From Roseobacter denitrificans OCh 114 (lineage in GTDB: Bacteria > Pseudomonadota > Alphaproteobacteria > Rhodobacterales > Rhodobacteraceae), in NCBI RefSeq assembly GCF_000014045.1, contig NC_008209.1, positions 2,441,001 through 2,505,000 of the forward strand: 64,000 bases of DNA. The letters run 5' to 3'. Below, one piece after another: positions 8,822-18,242 of this stretch. Positions within the stretch are counted from its first letter, which is position 1. The number at the start of each line of letters is the position of its first letter. A model generated the notes under the pieces. The model made no database searches, had not been told where the DNA came from, and saw only the letters and a list, made by a program, of their open reading frames with translations. The translations under genes were made by a program, and so were the position numbers.

Positions 8822-8896
8822 CGTTTGTGCCCTTGCGCGGCGCGCGCACCTGCGGCATTCAGGGGCAACGACATTCTAAACAGGAGACATCAACCG

Positions 8897-9502
8897 ATGC
8901 AAATGTCCGCTTCTCATTCTGTTCTGGCAGATCAATTCGGGCCTGCGGCCGGCACCGCACGGCGGATCAAACAGGCGGTACTGGTCGTGCTGGGCATTGC
9001 CGTTCTTGCCGTGGCGGCCAATATCAAGGTGCCGGTACCGGGCTCGCCTGTTCTGATGAACATGGGCACCTTCGCGGTCCTGACAATCGGTGCGGCCTAT
9101 GGCGCGCGGCTCGGCCTTACGACCATCATGGGCTATATGATCATCGGTGCGCTTGGCTTTGACATCTTCCAAAGCTCAACAGCCGAGTTGAACGGTATCG
9201 AATACATGATGGGCAGCACGGGCGGCTATCTGGTTGGCTATGTCATGGCCACTGTTCTGCTGGGTGCGCTGGCGCAACGCGGTTGGGACCGCTCGATGGT
9301 CTGGATGGCGGTTGCGATGCTGATCGGGAACATCGTGCTTTACGTGCCGGGCCTGTTGTGGCTGGGGCAACTCTACGGTTGGGATCAGCCGATCCTCGCG
9401 TGGGGCCTGACACCGTTCCTGCTGGGCGATGCGCTCAAGCTGCTGCTGGCGGCCATTCTGCTGCCGCTGGTCTGGAAACTGGTCGGCGATGCGCGGCGCT
9501 GA
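8897..9502 (+). CDS. bioY: Biotin transporter BioY
   Basis: 201 aa with about six membrane segments, the S component that binds biotin in energy-coupling-factor transporters. BioY hallmarks are the N-terminal VAANIKVPVPGSPVLMNMGTF region and GYMIIGALGFDIF, then GGYLVGYVMA. I start at the ATG at 8897, preceded by GGAG; the longer frame from 8825 gives a non-membrane leader. No bioM/bioN or other ECF module is next to it, so it would use a shared energizing module or act alone, as shown for some alphaproteobacterial BioY. No BioR box was found upstream. A terminator follows. Confidence 0.9.
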   Translation: MQMSASHSVLADQFGPAAGTARRIKQAVLVVLGIAVLAVAANIKVPVPGSPVLMNMGTFAVLTIGAAYGARLGLTTIMGYMIIGALGFDIFQSSTAELNGIEYMMGSTGGYLVGYVMATVLLGALAQRGWDRSMVWMAVAMLIGNIVLYVPGLLWLGQLYGWDQPILAWGLTPFLLGDALKLLLAAILLPLVWKLVGDARR

Positions 9503-9531
9503 ACGCCTGATGCGCATGATATGACAAACAG

Positions 9532-9559
9532 GGGCCGGCGCATTGCGCTGGCCCTTTTT
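9532..9559 (+). terminator. Intrinsic terminator after bioY
   Basis: A 10-bp stem (9532-9541 with 9545-9554, one G-T pair) and a 3-base loop are followed by five T. It lies 30 bases after the bioY stop. Confidence 0.85.
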
Positions 9560-9636
9560 GCATTAAGGTCAATACCGTACCGGTCTGCGTTAAACCGTTA
9601 CAGCAGCGGAACCGGTCAGGTCAGAAAGGGAGATGG

Positions 9637-10206
9637 ATGCGAAAAACGATCATCGAATTTGTCAGGCGATATGCGATTATCGCTGCCGCCTCCATATATC
9701 CTTTCGCGGGGCTGGCCGGGACGCCTGTCATCTATACAGATGGGTCAAAACCGCTTTTCGAGATGGAGGTTCCGGATTTCTGGTCGCTGCGCACGGGGGG
9801 GCTGCGCGACCTTGCCAGCCCGGAGCAGTCGGATGATTTCAGGGATATCTCGCGCCTGTTCGGCATGACGCCGGACGCGCATGAAGGTATCTGGGTCGGC
9901 GTCATATCGCCCTTTGGGGTCACGACATTGCCTGAGGCGCGCGCATACCTGCGCGATATTGGCCCGTTTCTGGTGCAGGATGCAGCGGTGGAGCCGCCCA
10001 AGGCGCGGCGCATCAATGGTCTGAACGCCAGCAGCCTATCGGGCACAGGACGCCGCGAGGGCCGCGATGTCTCCTTCACCGTTCTTGCGATTGACTTGCC
10101 GGGGGCACGGGTTGCGATTGCTGCCGTCGTCATCGAGGCGGGAGCCGACCTTGCGCCCATTGGTGATGTGAACGCGATGCTGGCGTCCATTCAGGCCGTT
10201 CGGTAA
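9637..10206 (+). CDS. Hypothetical secreted protein
   Basis: 189 aa beginning at the ATG at 9637, just after an AGGGAG site. The first 27 residues contain Arg then a hydrophobic core and AGLAG, a probable signal peptide. The mature part starts TPVIYTDGSKPLFEMEVPDFW and holds a beta-rich domain with no catalytic motif that I recognise. It is followed after 10 bases by a lipoprotein gene on the same strand, so the two likely form an operon for a periplasmic or envelope function. I do not recognise the family; a stress-type periplasmic role is possible but unsupported. Confidence 0.7.
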   Translation: MRKTIIEFVRRYAIIAAASIYPFAGLAGTPVIYTDGSKPLFEMEVPDFWSLRTGGLRDLASPEQSDDFRDISRLFGMTPDAHEGIWVGVISPFGVTTLPEARAYLRDIGPFLVQDAAVEPPKARRINGLNASSLSGTGRREGRDVSFTVLAIDLPGARVAIAAVVIEAGADLAPIGDVNAMLASIQAVR

Positions 10207-10216
10207 GGGGGCTGGT

Positions 10217-10546
10217 ATGATACTGAAAACAAAATCACTGTTCATGTCGTTGGGCGTGTTGGGGGCACTGGCGCTCACCGGCTGCACTCCTGCGGGATAC
10301 AGTACAAGTGGGTCGCTCTATTATGATTCCATGATGTGGAATGACTATTACTACGGCAGTTATCGACCCGGATACCGCCCGCCTGACCGACCCGAAAGGC
10401 CTGAACGGCCCGATCGACCGAACAGACCGGAGCGACCTGTGCGCCCGCCCGGTGGTATTGACCCCGGGTTTTCCCGCCCGCCCATCACCAACAAGCCGAT
10501 CCATCGCCCGTCCCATCGTGGGGCAGGGGTGCGCGGCAGACGATAG
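10217..10546 (+). CDS. Small lipoprotein with Arg-Pro repeat
   Basis: 109 aa. The N-terminus is a lipoprotein signal peptide with lipobox LTGC, so Cys-23 should be lipidated and the protein held at the inner or outer membrane. After a Tyr-rich segment (YYDSMMWNDYYYGSY) comes a low-complexity run of (D/E/N)RP-type triplets at about residues 54-77, then a basic tail. The repeat is likely an extended, positively charged stretch that could contact peptidoglycan or lipopolysaccharide. A GGGGG ribosome site precedes the ATG. It follows the secreted-protein gene closely. No known family assigned. Confidence 0.7.
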   Translation: MILKTKSLFMSLGVLGALALTGCTPAGYSTSGSLYYDSMMWNDYYYGSYRPGYRPPDRPERPERPDRPNRPERPVRPPGGIDPGFSRPPITNKPIHRPSHRGAGVRGRR

Positions 10547-10558
10547 CCCCCGGCTCGC

Positions 10559-11776
10559 CTAGGGGTTGACCAATTCGGTGATCACGGTGGAGCTGCGCTC
10601 AAGGGTGCGGTGCACCGGGCATTTGTCGGCAATCGCCAAAAGCCGCTGGCGTTGTTCTGTATCGAGGCTGCCCGTCAGCGTGATCCGGCGTCGCCATGTG
10701 TCGATCTTGTCCCCGACACCGGTTTCCGCATCCTGCGCATGGACCTTGTCGTGGTTGACATCCACGCAAACCTGATCCAGCGGCCAGCCCTTGCGCCGCG
10801 CGTACATCCGGATTGTCATGGAGGTACAGGCACCAAGACCGGCGGACAACAACCCATAGGGCGACAGGCCCTTGTTAGTGCCGCCGTAGGCCAGTGGCTC
10901 ATCCGCCACAAGGTGATGCCCTTCACCGGAAGTGATATCGGTCAGGAACCCCTTCGGGTCCGCCTCCGCCACGCGCAGCACGCCTTCGGGCGCACCGGGA
11001 GGCGGGGCCGGGCGTGCGATATCCAGATAGCGCGCAGACCATGTTGCGATCAGGCTGGCCACATACTCCGCATCCGCCGCGGCGCTGACCAGATGATCCG
11101 CCCCGTCAAGCGTGATGAAGCTCTTGGGGTGTTTCGCGGCGCTGAAAATCTGACCTGCGTTCTCAATCCCGACAATATCGTCCAGCGGCGCATGCAACAC
11201 CAGCAAAGCTGCATTCAGATTGGCCACACTCTCTTCCAGTTCGGTCTGCGCGACATCGTCCACAAATGCCTTGCTGATCTGGAAAGGCCGCCCGCCAAGG
11301 CTGACTTCGGCCACGCCCCTCGATTTGATCTCGGGCAAGGCCTGCGCAAAGTTGTGTGTGACGTGACCGGGATCAAAGGGCGCCCCGATGGTCACGACCG
11401 CCTTGATGCTGTCAAGCGCGGCTGCGGCTTTCAGTACCGCAGCGCCCCCGAGCGAATGGCCGATGATCAGCGACGGTGTCTTGTTGTTCTCTGACAGATA
11501 ACGATGCGCTGCGATCAGATCGTCCACATTTGATGTGAACGACGTATTCGCAAACTCCCCATCCGAATGTCCCAGCCCGGTAAAATCAAACCGCAGCACC
11601 GCAATCCCCAATGCCGCAAGGCGCGCAGCAATCCGGCGCGCGGCCGGGATGTCCTTGCCGCAGGTGAAGCAATGCGCGAAAATAGCGGTCGCCACCAAAG
11701 GCCCCTGGGGCAAATCAAGCCGCGCGGCAAGCTGTCCGCCATCATGCCCGGCAAAGGCAATTCGTTCTGTTGGCAT
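10559..11776 (-). CDS. Alpha/beta hydrolase fused to OsmC-like protein
   Basis: 405 aa in two parts. Residues 1 to about 255 are an alpha/beta hydrolase with the nucleophile elbow GHSLGG, an HCFTCGKD oxyanion-loop-like segment and a GADHLV block that supplies the catalytic His. Residues about 265-405 are an OsmC/Ohr domain with the peroxidatic GACTSMT cysteine and the second CPVHRTLE cysteine. OsmC proteins reduce organic peroxides with thiol help. The fusion suggests an esterase acting with peroxide removal, but its substrate is unknown. A GTG at 11779 and an ATG at 11776 both follow AAGGAG; the ATG has the better spacing. It is convergent with the lipoprotein gene. Confidence 0.88.
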   Translation of the reverse strand: MPTERIAFAGHDGGQLAARLDLPQGPLVATAIFAHCFTCGKDIPAARRIAARLAALGIAVLRFDFTGLGHSDGEFANTSFTSNVDDLIAAHRYLSENNKTPSLIIGHSLGGAAVLKAAAALDSIKAVVTIGAPFDPGHVTHNFAQALPEIKSRGVAEVSLGGRPFQISKAFVDDVAQTELEESVANLNAALLVLHAPLDDIVGIENAGQIFSAAKHPKSFITLDGADHLVSAAADAEYVASLIATWSARYLDIARPAPPPGAPEGVLRVAEADPKGFLTDITSGEGHHLVADEPLAYGGTNKGLSPYGLLSAGLGACTSMTIRMYARRKGWPLDQVCVDVNHDKVHAQDAETGVGDKIDTWRRRITLTGSLDTEQRQRLLAIADKCPVHRTLERSSTVITELVNP

Positions 11777-12030
11777 CACGCTACTCCTTCTTTCGCCTCA
11801 AGAGTGGGATGCACAGCGCATGGAGGCAACCCATGTGTCAGTAAAATCACGCGGTCGTGCTTTTTATGGATGTGCTTCGCTCAACACGCAGGGCCCAAGC
11901 CGCCCTGTAACCTTCGTTCACGACCATGTTTGCGGCACGGGATTGCGTTATGACTGAATCTTGGGAACTGTACCGGTTATGGTGCCGGCGGACTTCATGC
12001 CGGGATCGTTTCTGCGCGGGGAGGCGTCGA

Positions 12031-12930
12031 ATGGGAAAAACACGAGGGTGGGTCGTGACCTTGGTGAGGTGCGCGGCAGTGACAGCAATGCTTGCAAGCG
12101 GCCCGGCTATGGCGCAGGAGTTCAAGTCGCCTGACATTCTGGTTCTGGGGGACAGTCAGATTTCTTTTGGCTCTGGTCCGGTGTTTGTTGATTTTCTGTC
12201 AAATATTGAAGCGCGCTGCGCGCCGAGCGGGCGTGACAAACGGCGCCTGAAAAACTTCGATCCGCAGAATACCGGTGTCATCGGGGTGCGGTCCAGTTCC
12301 ATTCATTCCTGGACGGCACGGTCGGGTGCCGCCAAGGGGTCCATTTGTGACGTGGATCAGAAGTGGAAGGTGAATGCAGGCACCTATGGTGTTGTGAATA
12401 AAACAGATAATCAATTCAAGCAGATGGGGCAGGGGCGAAATTACCAGTTCTGTACAGCCGGAAAATCGCCGTTTGAGGCCATGTTTCAGGAAGGCTATTA
12501 CGACCCTGATCTTTTGATCCTCAGCTTTCTGGGCAATGCGGCGCGCAGATGGGCCGACAATCCCGACCTTGCCATCAAAGATGCGCAGCGCCTCAGCGCG
12601 CACCTGCCTCAGGACTTGCCTTGTGTGTTCATGACCACCGCGCCTGCCTACACCAAGAAGGTGGCAAAGCTGCGCGCGCGTGCGCAGGCCAACATCAAGA
12701 GCGCCTTTGCCCAGACCGGCAACCGATGTGTCTTTGTGGAAGGCATCACGCCTGAAACCGTCGCGGCCAATCAATCCACGCCGCGCTTTTTCCGTCGCAA
12801 TGACGCGGGCAAGGTCAAAGACCCCTATCATCCGAACGAGCGCGGCGCGCGCCACTTCTTTGATCTGCGCGGCCCGGCAATTTGCAAAGCTGTGTTTTCA
12901 GCGCTCGGCGGGTCGGGGTCCGGGTCCTGA
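12031..12930 (+). CDS. Secreted SGNH-hydrolase-like protein
   Basis: 299 aa from the ATG at 12031, with GGGGAGG before it. Residues about 1-30 form a signal peptide ending PAMAQ. The mature start DILVLGDSQISFGSG has the GDS block I of SGNH hydrolases, SFLGNAARRW may be block III (Gly, Asn), and DPYHPNERG gives the Asp-x-x-His block V. Together these support an SGNH/GDSL fold acting on esters or acetyl groups of cell-surface sugars. Length and spacing are a little unusual and block II is unclear. It is convergent with the VPLPA-CTERM gene and shares no obvious operon. Confidence 0.65.
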   Translation: MGKTRGWVVTLVRCAAVTAMLASGPAMAQEFKSPDILVLGDSQISFGSGPVFVDFLSNIEARCAPSGRDKRRLKNFDPQNTGVIGVRSSSIHSWTARSGAAKGSICDVDQKWKVNAGTYGVVNKTDNQFKQMGQGRNYQFCTAGKSPFEAMFQEGYYDPDLLILSFLGNAARRWADNPDLAIKDAQRLSAHLPQDLPCVFMTTAPAYTKKVAKLRARAQANIKSAFAQTGNRCVFVEGITPETVAANQSTPRFFRRNDAGKVKDPYHPNERGARHFFDLRGPAICKAVFSALGGSGSGS

Positions 12931-12933
12931 ACA

Positions 12934-12959
12934 CAATAAACGCGACCCAAGGGCCGCGC
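12934..12959 (-). terminator. Intrinsic terminator after the VPLPA-CTERM gene
   Basis: On the minus strand CGCGGCC-CTTG-GGTCGCG (one G-T pair) is followed by TTTATT. It lies 26 bases beyond the stop at 12985 and just past the convergent SGNH gene end. Confidence 0.6.
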
Positions 12960-12984
12960 TTCTCGCTTTGATTTCAACGCAGTT

Positions 12985-13698
12985 TTACGTGCGGGCTTTT
13001 TTGCGGCGCATCGCGGCGAATGCACCCAAGCCACCCAGCAACAGCAGCGAGGACGCGGGCAGCGGAACCGCCGGGACGCCAGCACCTTCAACCAGCAACT
13101 GCGATGGATTGCCGTTTGCAGCGGCGTAAACCAGTTTGAACTCACCGCCGGTAAATTCAATCGTACCGGTTCTTGGCGTGGTGCGGATGCCTGTCGGATT
13201 TGCGAATGACACCAGTTCGGCCCCATCGTCATAGATCGTGAATCCATCGTCATGGGTCACGCGGGTGTCGAAAGCATTGCTGTACACTTCGGTGAATTCA
13301 AAGAGCGTCGTGATCCGGAACGTCGGCTTGCTCAGTTGCAACGCCCCAACGGTCGCATCCAGACCCTGCACGTGACCAACAGGCAGGCCGGTGGTGTTGT
13401 GCAAAAAGAACTCGGAGATTGTCTCGGCGTCGCCATTCACCGGCCCCAGATTGTCGATGAAGAAATTCAGATCACCCGTGTAGGTGAACGTGTCGCGGTC
13501 CACGCCGTCGGTTGCGGCATCAAAGCGCGTGTCGAAATTATCCTGCGAGGCAATTGCGACGGAGCTTTTCTGCTTCGTGTCATAGGCAAAGTTGACCACA
13601 CGCACATCGAAGGTGCCCGAAAGCGTGGCCGCTTGCGCGCCAATACCTGCTGAGAAAAATGCGATGGCTGTTGCGGCAAATGTATGTGCGATTTTCAC
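12985..13698 (-). CDS. VPLPA-CTERM sorting-domain exported protein
   Basis: 237 aa. It starts with GTG at 13698 after AAGGAA and has a signal peptide ending AQAA. The last 30 residues are a C-terminal sorting signal: PAVPLPASSLLLLGG, a transmembrane helix, then a basic RRKKART tail. This VPLPA-CTERM type is handled by an exosortase/archaeosortase system and directs the protein to the outer surface or matrix of alphaproteobacteria. The middle is beta-rich (LSGTFDVRVVNF to FKLVYAA) and resembles the ice-nucleation-like or lectin-like PEP-CTERM cargo, but no specific ligand can be named. The sorting enzyme is not in this window. It has its own terminator. Confidence 0.85.
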   Translation of the reverse strand: MKIAHTFAATAIAFFSAGIGAQAATLSGTFDVRVVNFAYDTKQKSSVAIASQDNFDTRFDAATDGVDRDTFTYTGDLNFFIDNLGPVNGDAETISEFFLHNTTGLPVGHVQGLDATVGALQLSKPTFRITTLFEFTEVYSNAFDTRVTHDDGFTIYDDGAELVSFANPTGIRTTPRTGTIEFTGGEFKLVYAAANGNPSQLLVEGAGVPAVPLPASSLLLLGGLGAFAAMRRKKART

Positions 13699-13763
13699 GG
13701 TGACGTTCCTTACGAGTTACTTGGTTCACGGATCACTGAAACCCCATACTTCGGGGCGGCGTT

Positions 13764-13797
13764 GTGGCCTTCTACCACGGCAGCGCCGTGCGGCCAT
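13764..13797. other. Stem-loop between dddP and the VPLPA-CTERM gene
   Basis: An inner perfect 6-bp stem CACGGC-AGC-GCCGTG (13776-13790) is enclosed by a GTGGCC/GGCCAT outer pairing. No T-run follows on either strand. It may be the end of the dddP transcript or part of the VPLPA gene leader. The rest of this 227-base gap shows nothing else. Confidence 0.35.
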
Positions 13798-13925
13798 CAA
13801 AAGGTAAAGCTATAGTTAACGCGAGGAGTGCGCTGTGAGGGATCGCCCCGCCAGTGCCACGCGCGCCAAGGTGTCACGCGAATGGACCCATTTCAGGTCG
13901 GTGCATGACGTTTGCTCTTGCTGCG

Positions 13926-15269
13926 CTACTCAACGCCCATCAAGGCCGGATCGAACGGATACTTTGTGAGGTTTTCATAGCCGTCCTCAGTGATCAGGAC
14001 CTGATCCTCCAGTTTGATCGAGAAATCACCGCCTTCCTCGCTGATCAAGGCCTCAACACAGAGTGTCATGCCCGGCTCCAGCGGGTAATCATAGGCGCCC
14101 GCGACCGCATGATCCGGATAGGCCACCAGCGGCCATTCATCACACAGGCCAACGCCGTGCATCAGACAGCCGTATTTCTGTTTCTGAAACTTCGCGTCCA
14201 GCACATGAGTATTCGCAGACAGTTCCGGGATCATCACGCCGGGTTTGAGCATCTCCATATTTGTTCGGATGTGCTCGACCCCATGCTGCATCGCGTAGAT
14301 CATGTCAGCGCGTGGTTTTTGATCCCCGATCCACCAGCTGCGCGAAATATCCGTGCAGATGCCATAGGCACCCACCAGATCAGTGTCGAAGGAGATGATC
14401 TCGTTGCGTTGGCACACGCGCGGGCCACATTCCTGAAACCACGGGTTTGAACGCGGCCCGGAAGCCAGCAGGCGGGTTTCGATCCACTCGCCGCCCCGGC
14501 GCACGTTTTCGCTGTGCAGGATGGCCCAGATGTCATTCTCACAGGTGACGCCATCGCCGACCTTGCTGCGGGCGAAATCCTCCATCTTGCGCACAGCCAC
14601 CTCGCAGGCATGTGAGGCGCAGCGCATCGCGCGGATCTCATCCGGACCTTTGACAGAACGGGCTTTTTCAGTGACCTCTTCCCCGTCCATGATCTCGAAA
14701 CCCTGCGCCTGCAGCGCGCGTAAACCGTGCAGCATGACCTTATCGACCGCCAGCCGTCGCAATCCCGGGGCATGGTCGCGCAAGAGAATGCGCACCTCGT
14801 TTGCAAAAACATCCGCCGCCACATCCACCTTGTCGCCCCGGTCGAAATAGAACAGATCGGCCCCGGCGCGTTGTTCTCGTACCAGCGGGTTGAATTCACT
14901 CAGAAAAGGGGAGTTCTTGTAATCCCACATGACCATATAGCCATCCGCACAGAGCAGCGTCGCGCGAAACGGATTATGCGTGTTCCAAAGCTGCATATTG
15001 GTGCTGTCGGTGGCATAGCGGATGTTGAGCGGGTCAAACATCAGCAAGCCGGCATAGCCGCGTGCCACGACATGATCCGTGAGGCGACGGTGACGAAATC
15101 GGCGCATCGCAGCCAGATCGGGCAGGTCCAATCTTGCGGTGTGCCACTCTGCAAAGGCCAACTGCGTCGGGCCGATTTCGACCCTGTTCATGTCATTTGG
15201 CGAGCCATCGCCAAGGGTTGCGCCGCGGCTGGGATCAATCTTGCGTGTTGCGTTGAAATGACGGTTCAT
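13926..15269 (-). CDS. dddP: Dimethylsulfoniopropionate lyase DddP
   Basis: 447 aa. DddP splits DMSP to dimethylsulfide and acrylate, using a di-metal site in an M24 (creatinase/aminopeptidase P) fold. By my count the six known ligand positions are all present: Asp295 and Asp297 in SFDTDLVG, Asp307 in CTDIS, His371 in LMHGVG, Glu406 in VEALIS and Glu421 in KLEDQ; Asp377, proposed as catalytic, is also there in LCDEW. The start MNRHFNATRKIDPSRG at 15269 is the family's normal N-terminus and follows AGGACC; the longer frame to 15446 is discarded. It is divergent from the broken DUF3445 gene. This is a roseobacter marker of DMSP use. Cytosolic. Confidence 0.95.
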   Translation of the reverse strand: MNRHFNATRKIDPSRGATLGDGSPNDMNRVEIGPTQLAFAEWHTARLDLPDLAAMRRFRHRRLTDHVVARGYAGLLMFDPLNIRYATDSTNMQLWNTHNPFRATLLCADGYMVMWDYKNSPFLSEFNPLVREQRAGADLFYFDRGDKVDVAADVFANEVRILLRDHAPGLRRLAVDKVMLHGLRALQAQGFEIMDGEEVTEKARSVKGPDEIRAMRCASHACEVAVRKMEDFARSKVGDGVTCENDIWAILHSENVRRGGEWIETRLLASGPRSNPWFQECGPRVCQRNEIISFDTDLVGAYGICTDISRSWWIGDQKPRADMIYAMQHGVEHIRTNMEMLKPGVMIPELSANTHVLDAKFQKQKYGCLMHGVGLCDEWPLVAYPDHAVAGAYDYPLEPGMTLCVEALISEEGGDFSIKLEDQVLITEDGYENLTKYPFDPALMGVE

Positions 15270-15397
15270 CGCGTGGGTCCTGTCGCTTTTCTGGATTTGA
15301 GGGTTCCAGTAATTTGACGTGGTTGGTTGTAAGATACCGACGTTTTGGGGTGTCGTTTTTTGCTGACAAGGCCGGTGCAACTGCGCATATCTGCGCC

Positions 15398-16128
15398 ATG
15401 GTTGAGGTTTTACACAAAGCGATGCCGCAGGATTTGCAGGCAACAAACCCGCTGCCCGGCATGAGGCCGCTGAAGGACGGCCAATGGCTGCGTGTCGATG
15501 AAGCTTATGCGTCCCAGATGGCCTATCGGCGCAGGCTCATCGCAGAGCGCCGTGACGACGTGCTGTGGCAAAGCGATGCCGCCTGCGCGGCCATCGCGGA
15601 GCTTTTTGACAGGGTTCAGGAAAAGCTGCCGTCGCTGGGCTTTGGCCGCGCGGGGCATCAGATTCACTGCCCTGATGGGGTGGTGATAGATGATCAACAG
15701 GACGGTGCGCTCGCCATTTTGGGCAAGACCCTGCAGGAGGATTTCTGCATTTTGCAAAAGCAGGGGGACGAGCATGTTCTGACCGCTGCGGCTTCTTTTG
15801 CTTTCCAGCCAGTTGGACGCTGGCCGAAAAAGCAGGGCGGCCCCTGTCAGACATCCACGCACCGGTAAAGGATTACACGGCGGACATCGCGAAAAGAGTT
15901 CAACGCATGTTCAATGCGGTGCGCGCCGAACAACCGCTGTGGCGCAACAATATGTTGGGCTATGCGGACCCGGACCTGTTTCAGCCGCGCCGTGAAGATG
16001 ATCCCGACCGGCAGGCAGGCAAGGCCGAAACATCCCCCTACATGCGCGCCGAAAGGCAGTGCATCCTGCGCCTGCCCAAGACCAGCGCTTTGGTGTTTAC
16101 GATTCACAGCTATGTAGTGAAGTCCTGA
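15398..16128 (+). pseudogene. DUF3445 (heme-dependent oxidative N-demethylase-like) gene broken by a frameshift
   Basis: The first frame runs from the ATG at 15398 to the stop at 15866-15868. The family sequence continues in another frame from about 15799 to 16128. The join falls in the T-run at 15796-15799: one extra T would give FCFPASWTLAEKAGRPLSD and an intact ORF through RREDDPDRQ, SERQ-like MRAERQCILRLP and FTIHSYVVKS. So a single-base deletion, or a sequencing error, breaks it. Family members include the alpha subunit of a heme enzyme that demethylates dimethylamine with release of formaldehyde. It stands divergent from dddP, about 130 bases apart. Function of the intact ancestor is inferred from family only. 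Confidence 0.8.
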
Positions 16129-16225
16129 AGTATCAGGGTGTTACGACTCCTTTCTAATGTGATATTGGCGTCGGCATCTCCTGAGAGTTCAGCGCAACGC
16201 AATCTCAAGGGATGGCCAGGGATGC

Positions 16226-16250
16226 AAAAAAGGCGCCCCGTGAGGCGCCT
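16226..16250 (-). terminator. Intrinsic terminator after glnA
   Basis: On the minus strand AGGCGCC pairs with GGCGCCT around a 6-base loop and is followed by a T6 run. It lies 32 bases past the glnA stop. No other feature is seen in 16129-16281. Confidence 0.9.
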
Positions 16251-16281
16251 TTGATTTGCAACGGTACAGCCCGATAGTGAC

Positions 16282-17685
16282 TTAGCAGCTGTAATACATG
16301 CCAAATTCGACCGGGTGCGGCGTGTGTTCGTATGTCTCGATCTCTTCCATTTTCAGCTCGATGTATCCTTCGATCTGATCCTTGGTAAAGACGTCACCCG
16401 CCAGCAGGAAGTCCATGTCCGCCTGAAGCGATTCAATTGCTTCGCGCAGCGATCCGCAGACTGTGGGGATCCCGGCCAACTCCTCAGCAGGCAGATCATA
16501 GAGGTTTTTGTCCATGGCCTCGCCGGGGTCGATTTTGTTCATGATACCGTCCAGCCCTGCCATCAGCAGTGCCGCAAAGCACAGGTACGGGTTCGCCGCC
16601 GGATCCGGGAAGCGTGCCTCGACGCGCTTGGCCTTCGGGTTTTCGGTCCATGGAATACGCACGCAGCCTGACCGGTTGCGGGCGGAATAGGCACGCAGTA
16701 CCGGCGCTTCAAACCCCGGGATCAGGCGTTTGTAGCTGTTCGTCGCCGGGTTGGTGAAGGCGTTCAGCGCCTTGGCGTGCTTTAGGATGCCGCCGATGTA
16801 ATACAGCGCTTCCTGGCTCAGGTCCGCGTATTTGTCGCCCGCAAAGAGCGGCTTGCCATCTTTCCAGATCGACATGTTGCAGTGCATGCCCGTGCCGTTA
16901 TCGCCATAGATCGGCTTGGGCATGAAGGTTGCGGATTTGCCATAGGCGTGGGCCACGTTGTGGATCACATATTTGTATTTCTGCAACTCATCCGCCTGTT
17001 TGGTCAGGCTGCCAAAGATCAGGCCCAACTCGTGCTGACAGGACGCAACCTCGTGATGGTGCTTGTCCACTTTCATGCCCAGACGTTTCATCGTCGACAA
17101 CATTTCGGAACGCAGGTCCTGGGATTCGTCAATCGGGTTGACCGGGAAATAGCCACCCTTGACGCCGGGGCGGTGGCCCATGTTGCCCATCTCATAATCC
17201 GTATCTGTGTTCCACGATGCATCCACCGCATCAACTTCGTAAGATACCTTGTTGATCGAATTGGAGTATTTGACGTTGTCAAACAGGAAGAATTCCGCCT
17301 CGGGGCCCCAGTAGGACACATCACCAATGCCCGATGATTTCAGAAACGCTTCGGCTTTCTGCGCTGTCGAGCGTGGGTCACGCTCATAGGGTTCGCCGGT
17401 ATCCGGCTCCACGATCGAGCAATGCAGGCACACGGTTTTTTCTGCATAGAACGGGTCGACATAGGCGCTTTCCACATCCGGCATCAGTTTCATGTCGGAG
17501 TTTTCGATCGACTTCCAACCGGCAATCGAGGAACCGTCAAACATGAAGCCTTCTTCGAGGAAGTCTTCGTCCACCTCATCAGCGATGACCGTGACGTGCT
17601 GCAGCTTGCCGCGGGGGTCGGTAAAGCGGATATCGACGTATTCAACACCTTCGTCCGCAATCATCTTCAGTAGTTCTTTGCTCAT
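16282..17685 (-). CDS. glnA: Glutamine synthetase type I
   Basis: 467 aa, the usual GSI-beta length. It makes glutamine from glutamate, ammonia and ATP in the cytosol as a dodecamer. Visible are the N-terminal [22 protein letters not shown], the [20 protein letters not shown]/metal site and the [19 protein letters not shown] region. The adenylylation loop NLYDLPAEE holds Tyr about residue 396, so activity can be turned down by GlnE. It follows glnB by 48 bases on the same strand, forming the standard glnBA nitrogen operon. A terminator lies downstream. Confidence 0.98.
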   Translation of the reverse strand: MSKELLKMIADEGVEYVDIRFTDPRGKLQHVTVIADEVDEDFLEEGFMFDGSSIAGWKSIENSDMKLMPDVESAYVDPFYAEKTVCLHCSIVEPDTGEPYERDPRSTAQKAEAFLKSSGIGDVSYWGPEAEFFLFDNVKYSNSINKVSYEVDAVDASWNTDTDYEMGNMGHRPGVKGGYFPVNPIDESQDLRSEMLSTMKRLGMKVDKHHHEVASCQHELGLIFGSLTKQADELQKYKYVIHNVAHAYGKSATFMPKPIYGDNGTGMHCNMSIWKDGKPLFAGDKYADLSQEALYYIGGILKHAKALNAFTNPATNSYKRLIPGFEAPVLRAYSARNRSGCVRIPWTENPKAKRVEARFPDPAANPYLCFAALLMAGLDGIMNKIDPGEAMDKNLYDLPAEELAGIPTVCGSLREAIESLQADMDFLLAGDVFTKDQIEGYIELKMEEIETYEHTPHPVEFGMYYSC

Positions 17686-17733
17686 TCTCGGATATCCCTT
17701 TTTTCTGGAATGGTCGTGTGGGGCCGCTTGGGT

Positions 17734-18084
<351 letters not shown>

Positions 18085-18242
18085 TCAGCGGTTTTCTAGA
18101 GTTTGCAGATCATTTTGATGTGCGACGGTCCATGGATAGACCTGAGTAGGCTTGGAAATGATGTGTTAATCCATCAGTGCCGCTTATTTTTGCGGCGTGA
18201 TGCACAAATATTGGGCGAAACTGAATCGCCGGGAGGATTCGA

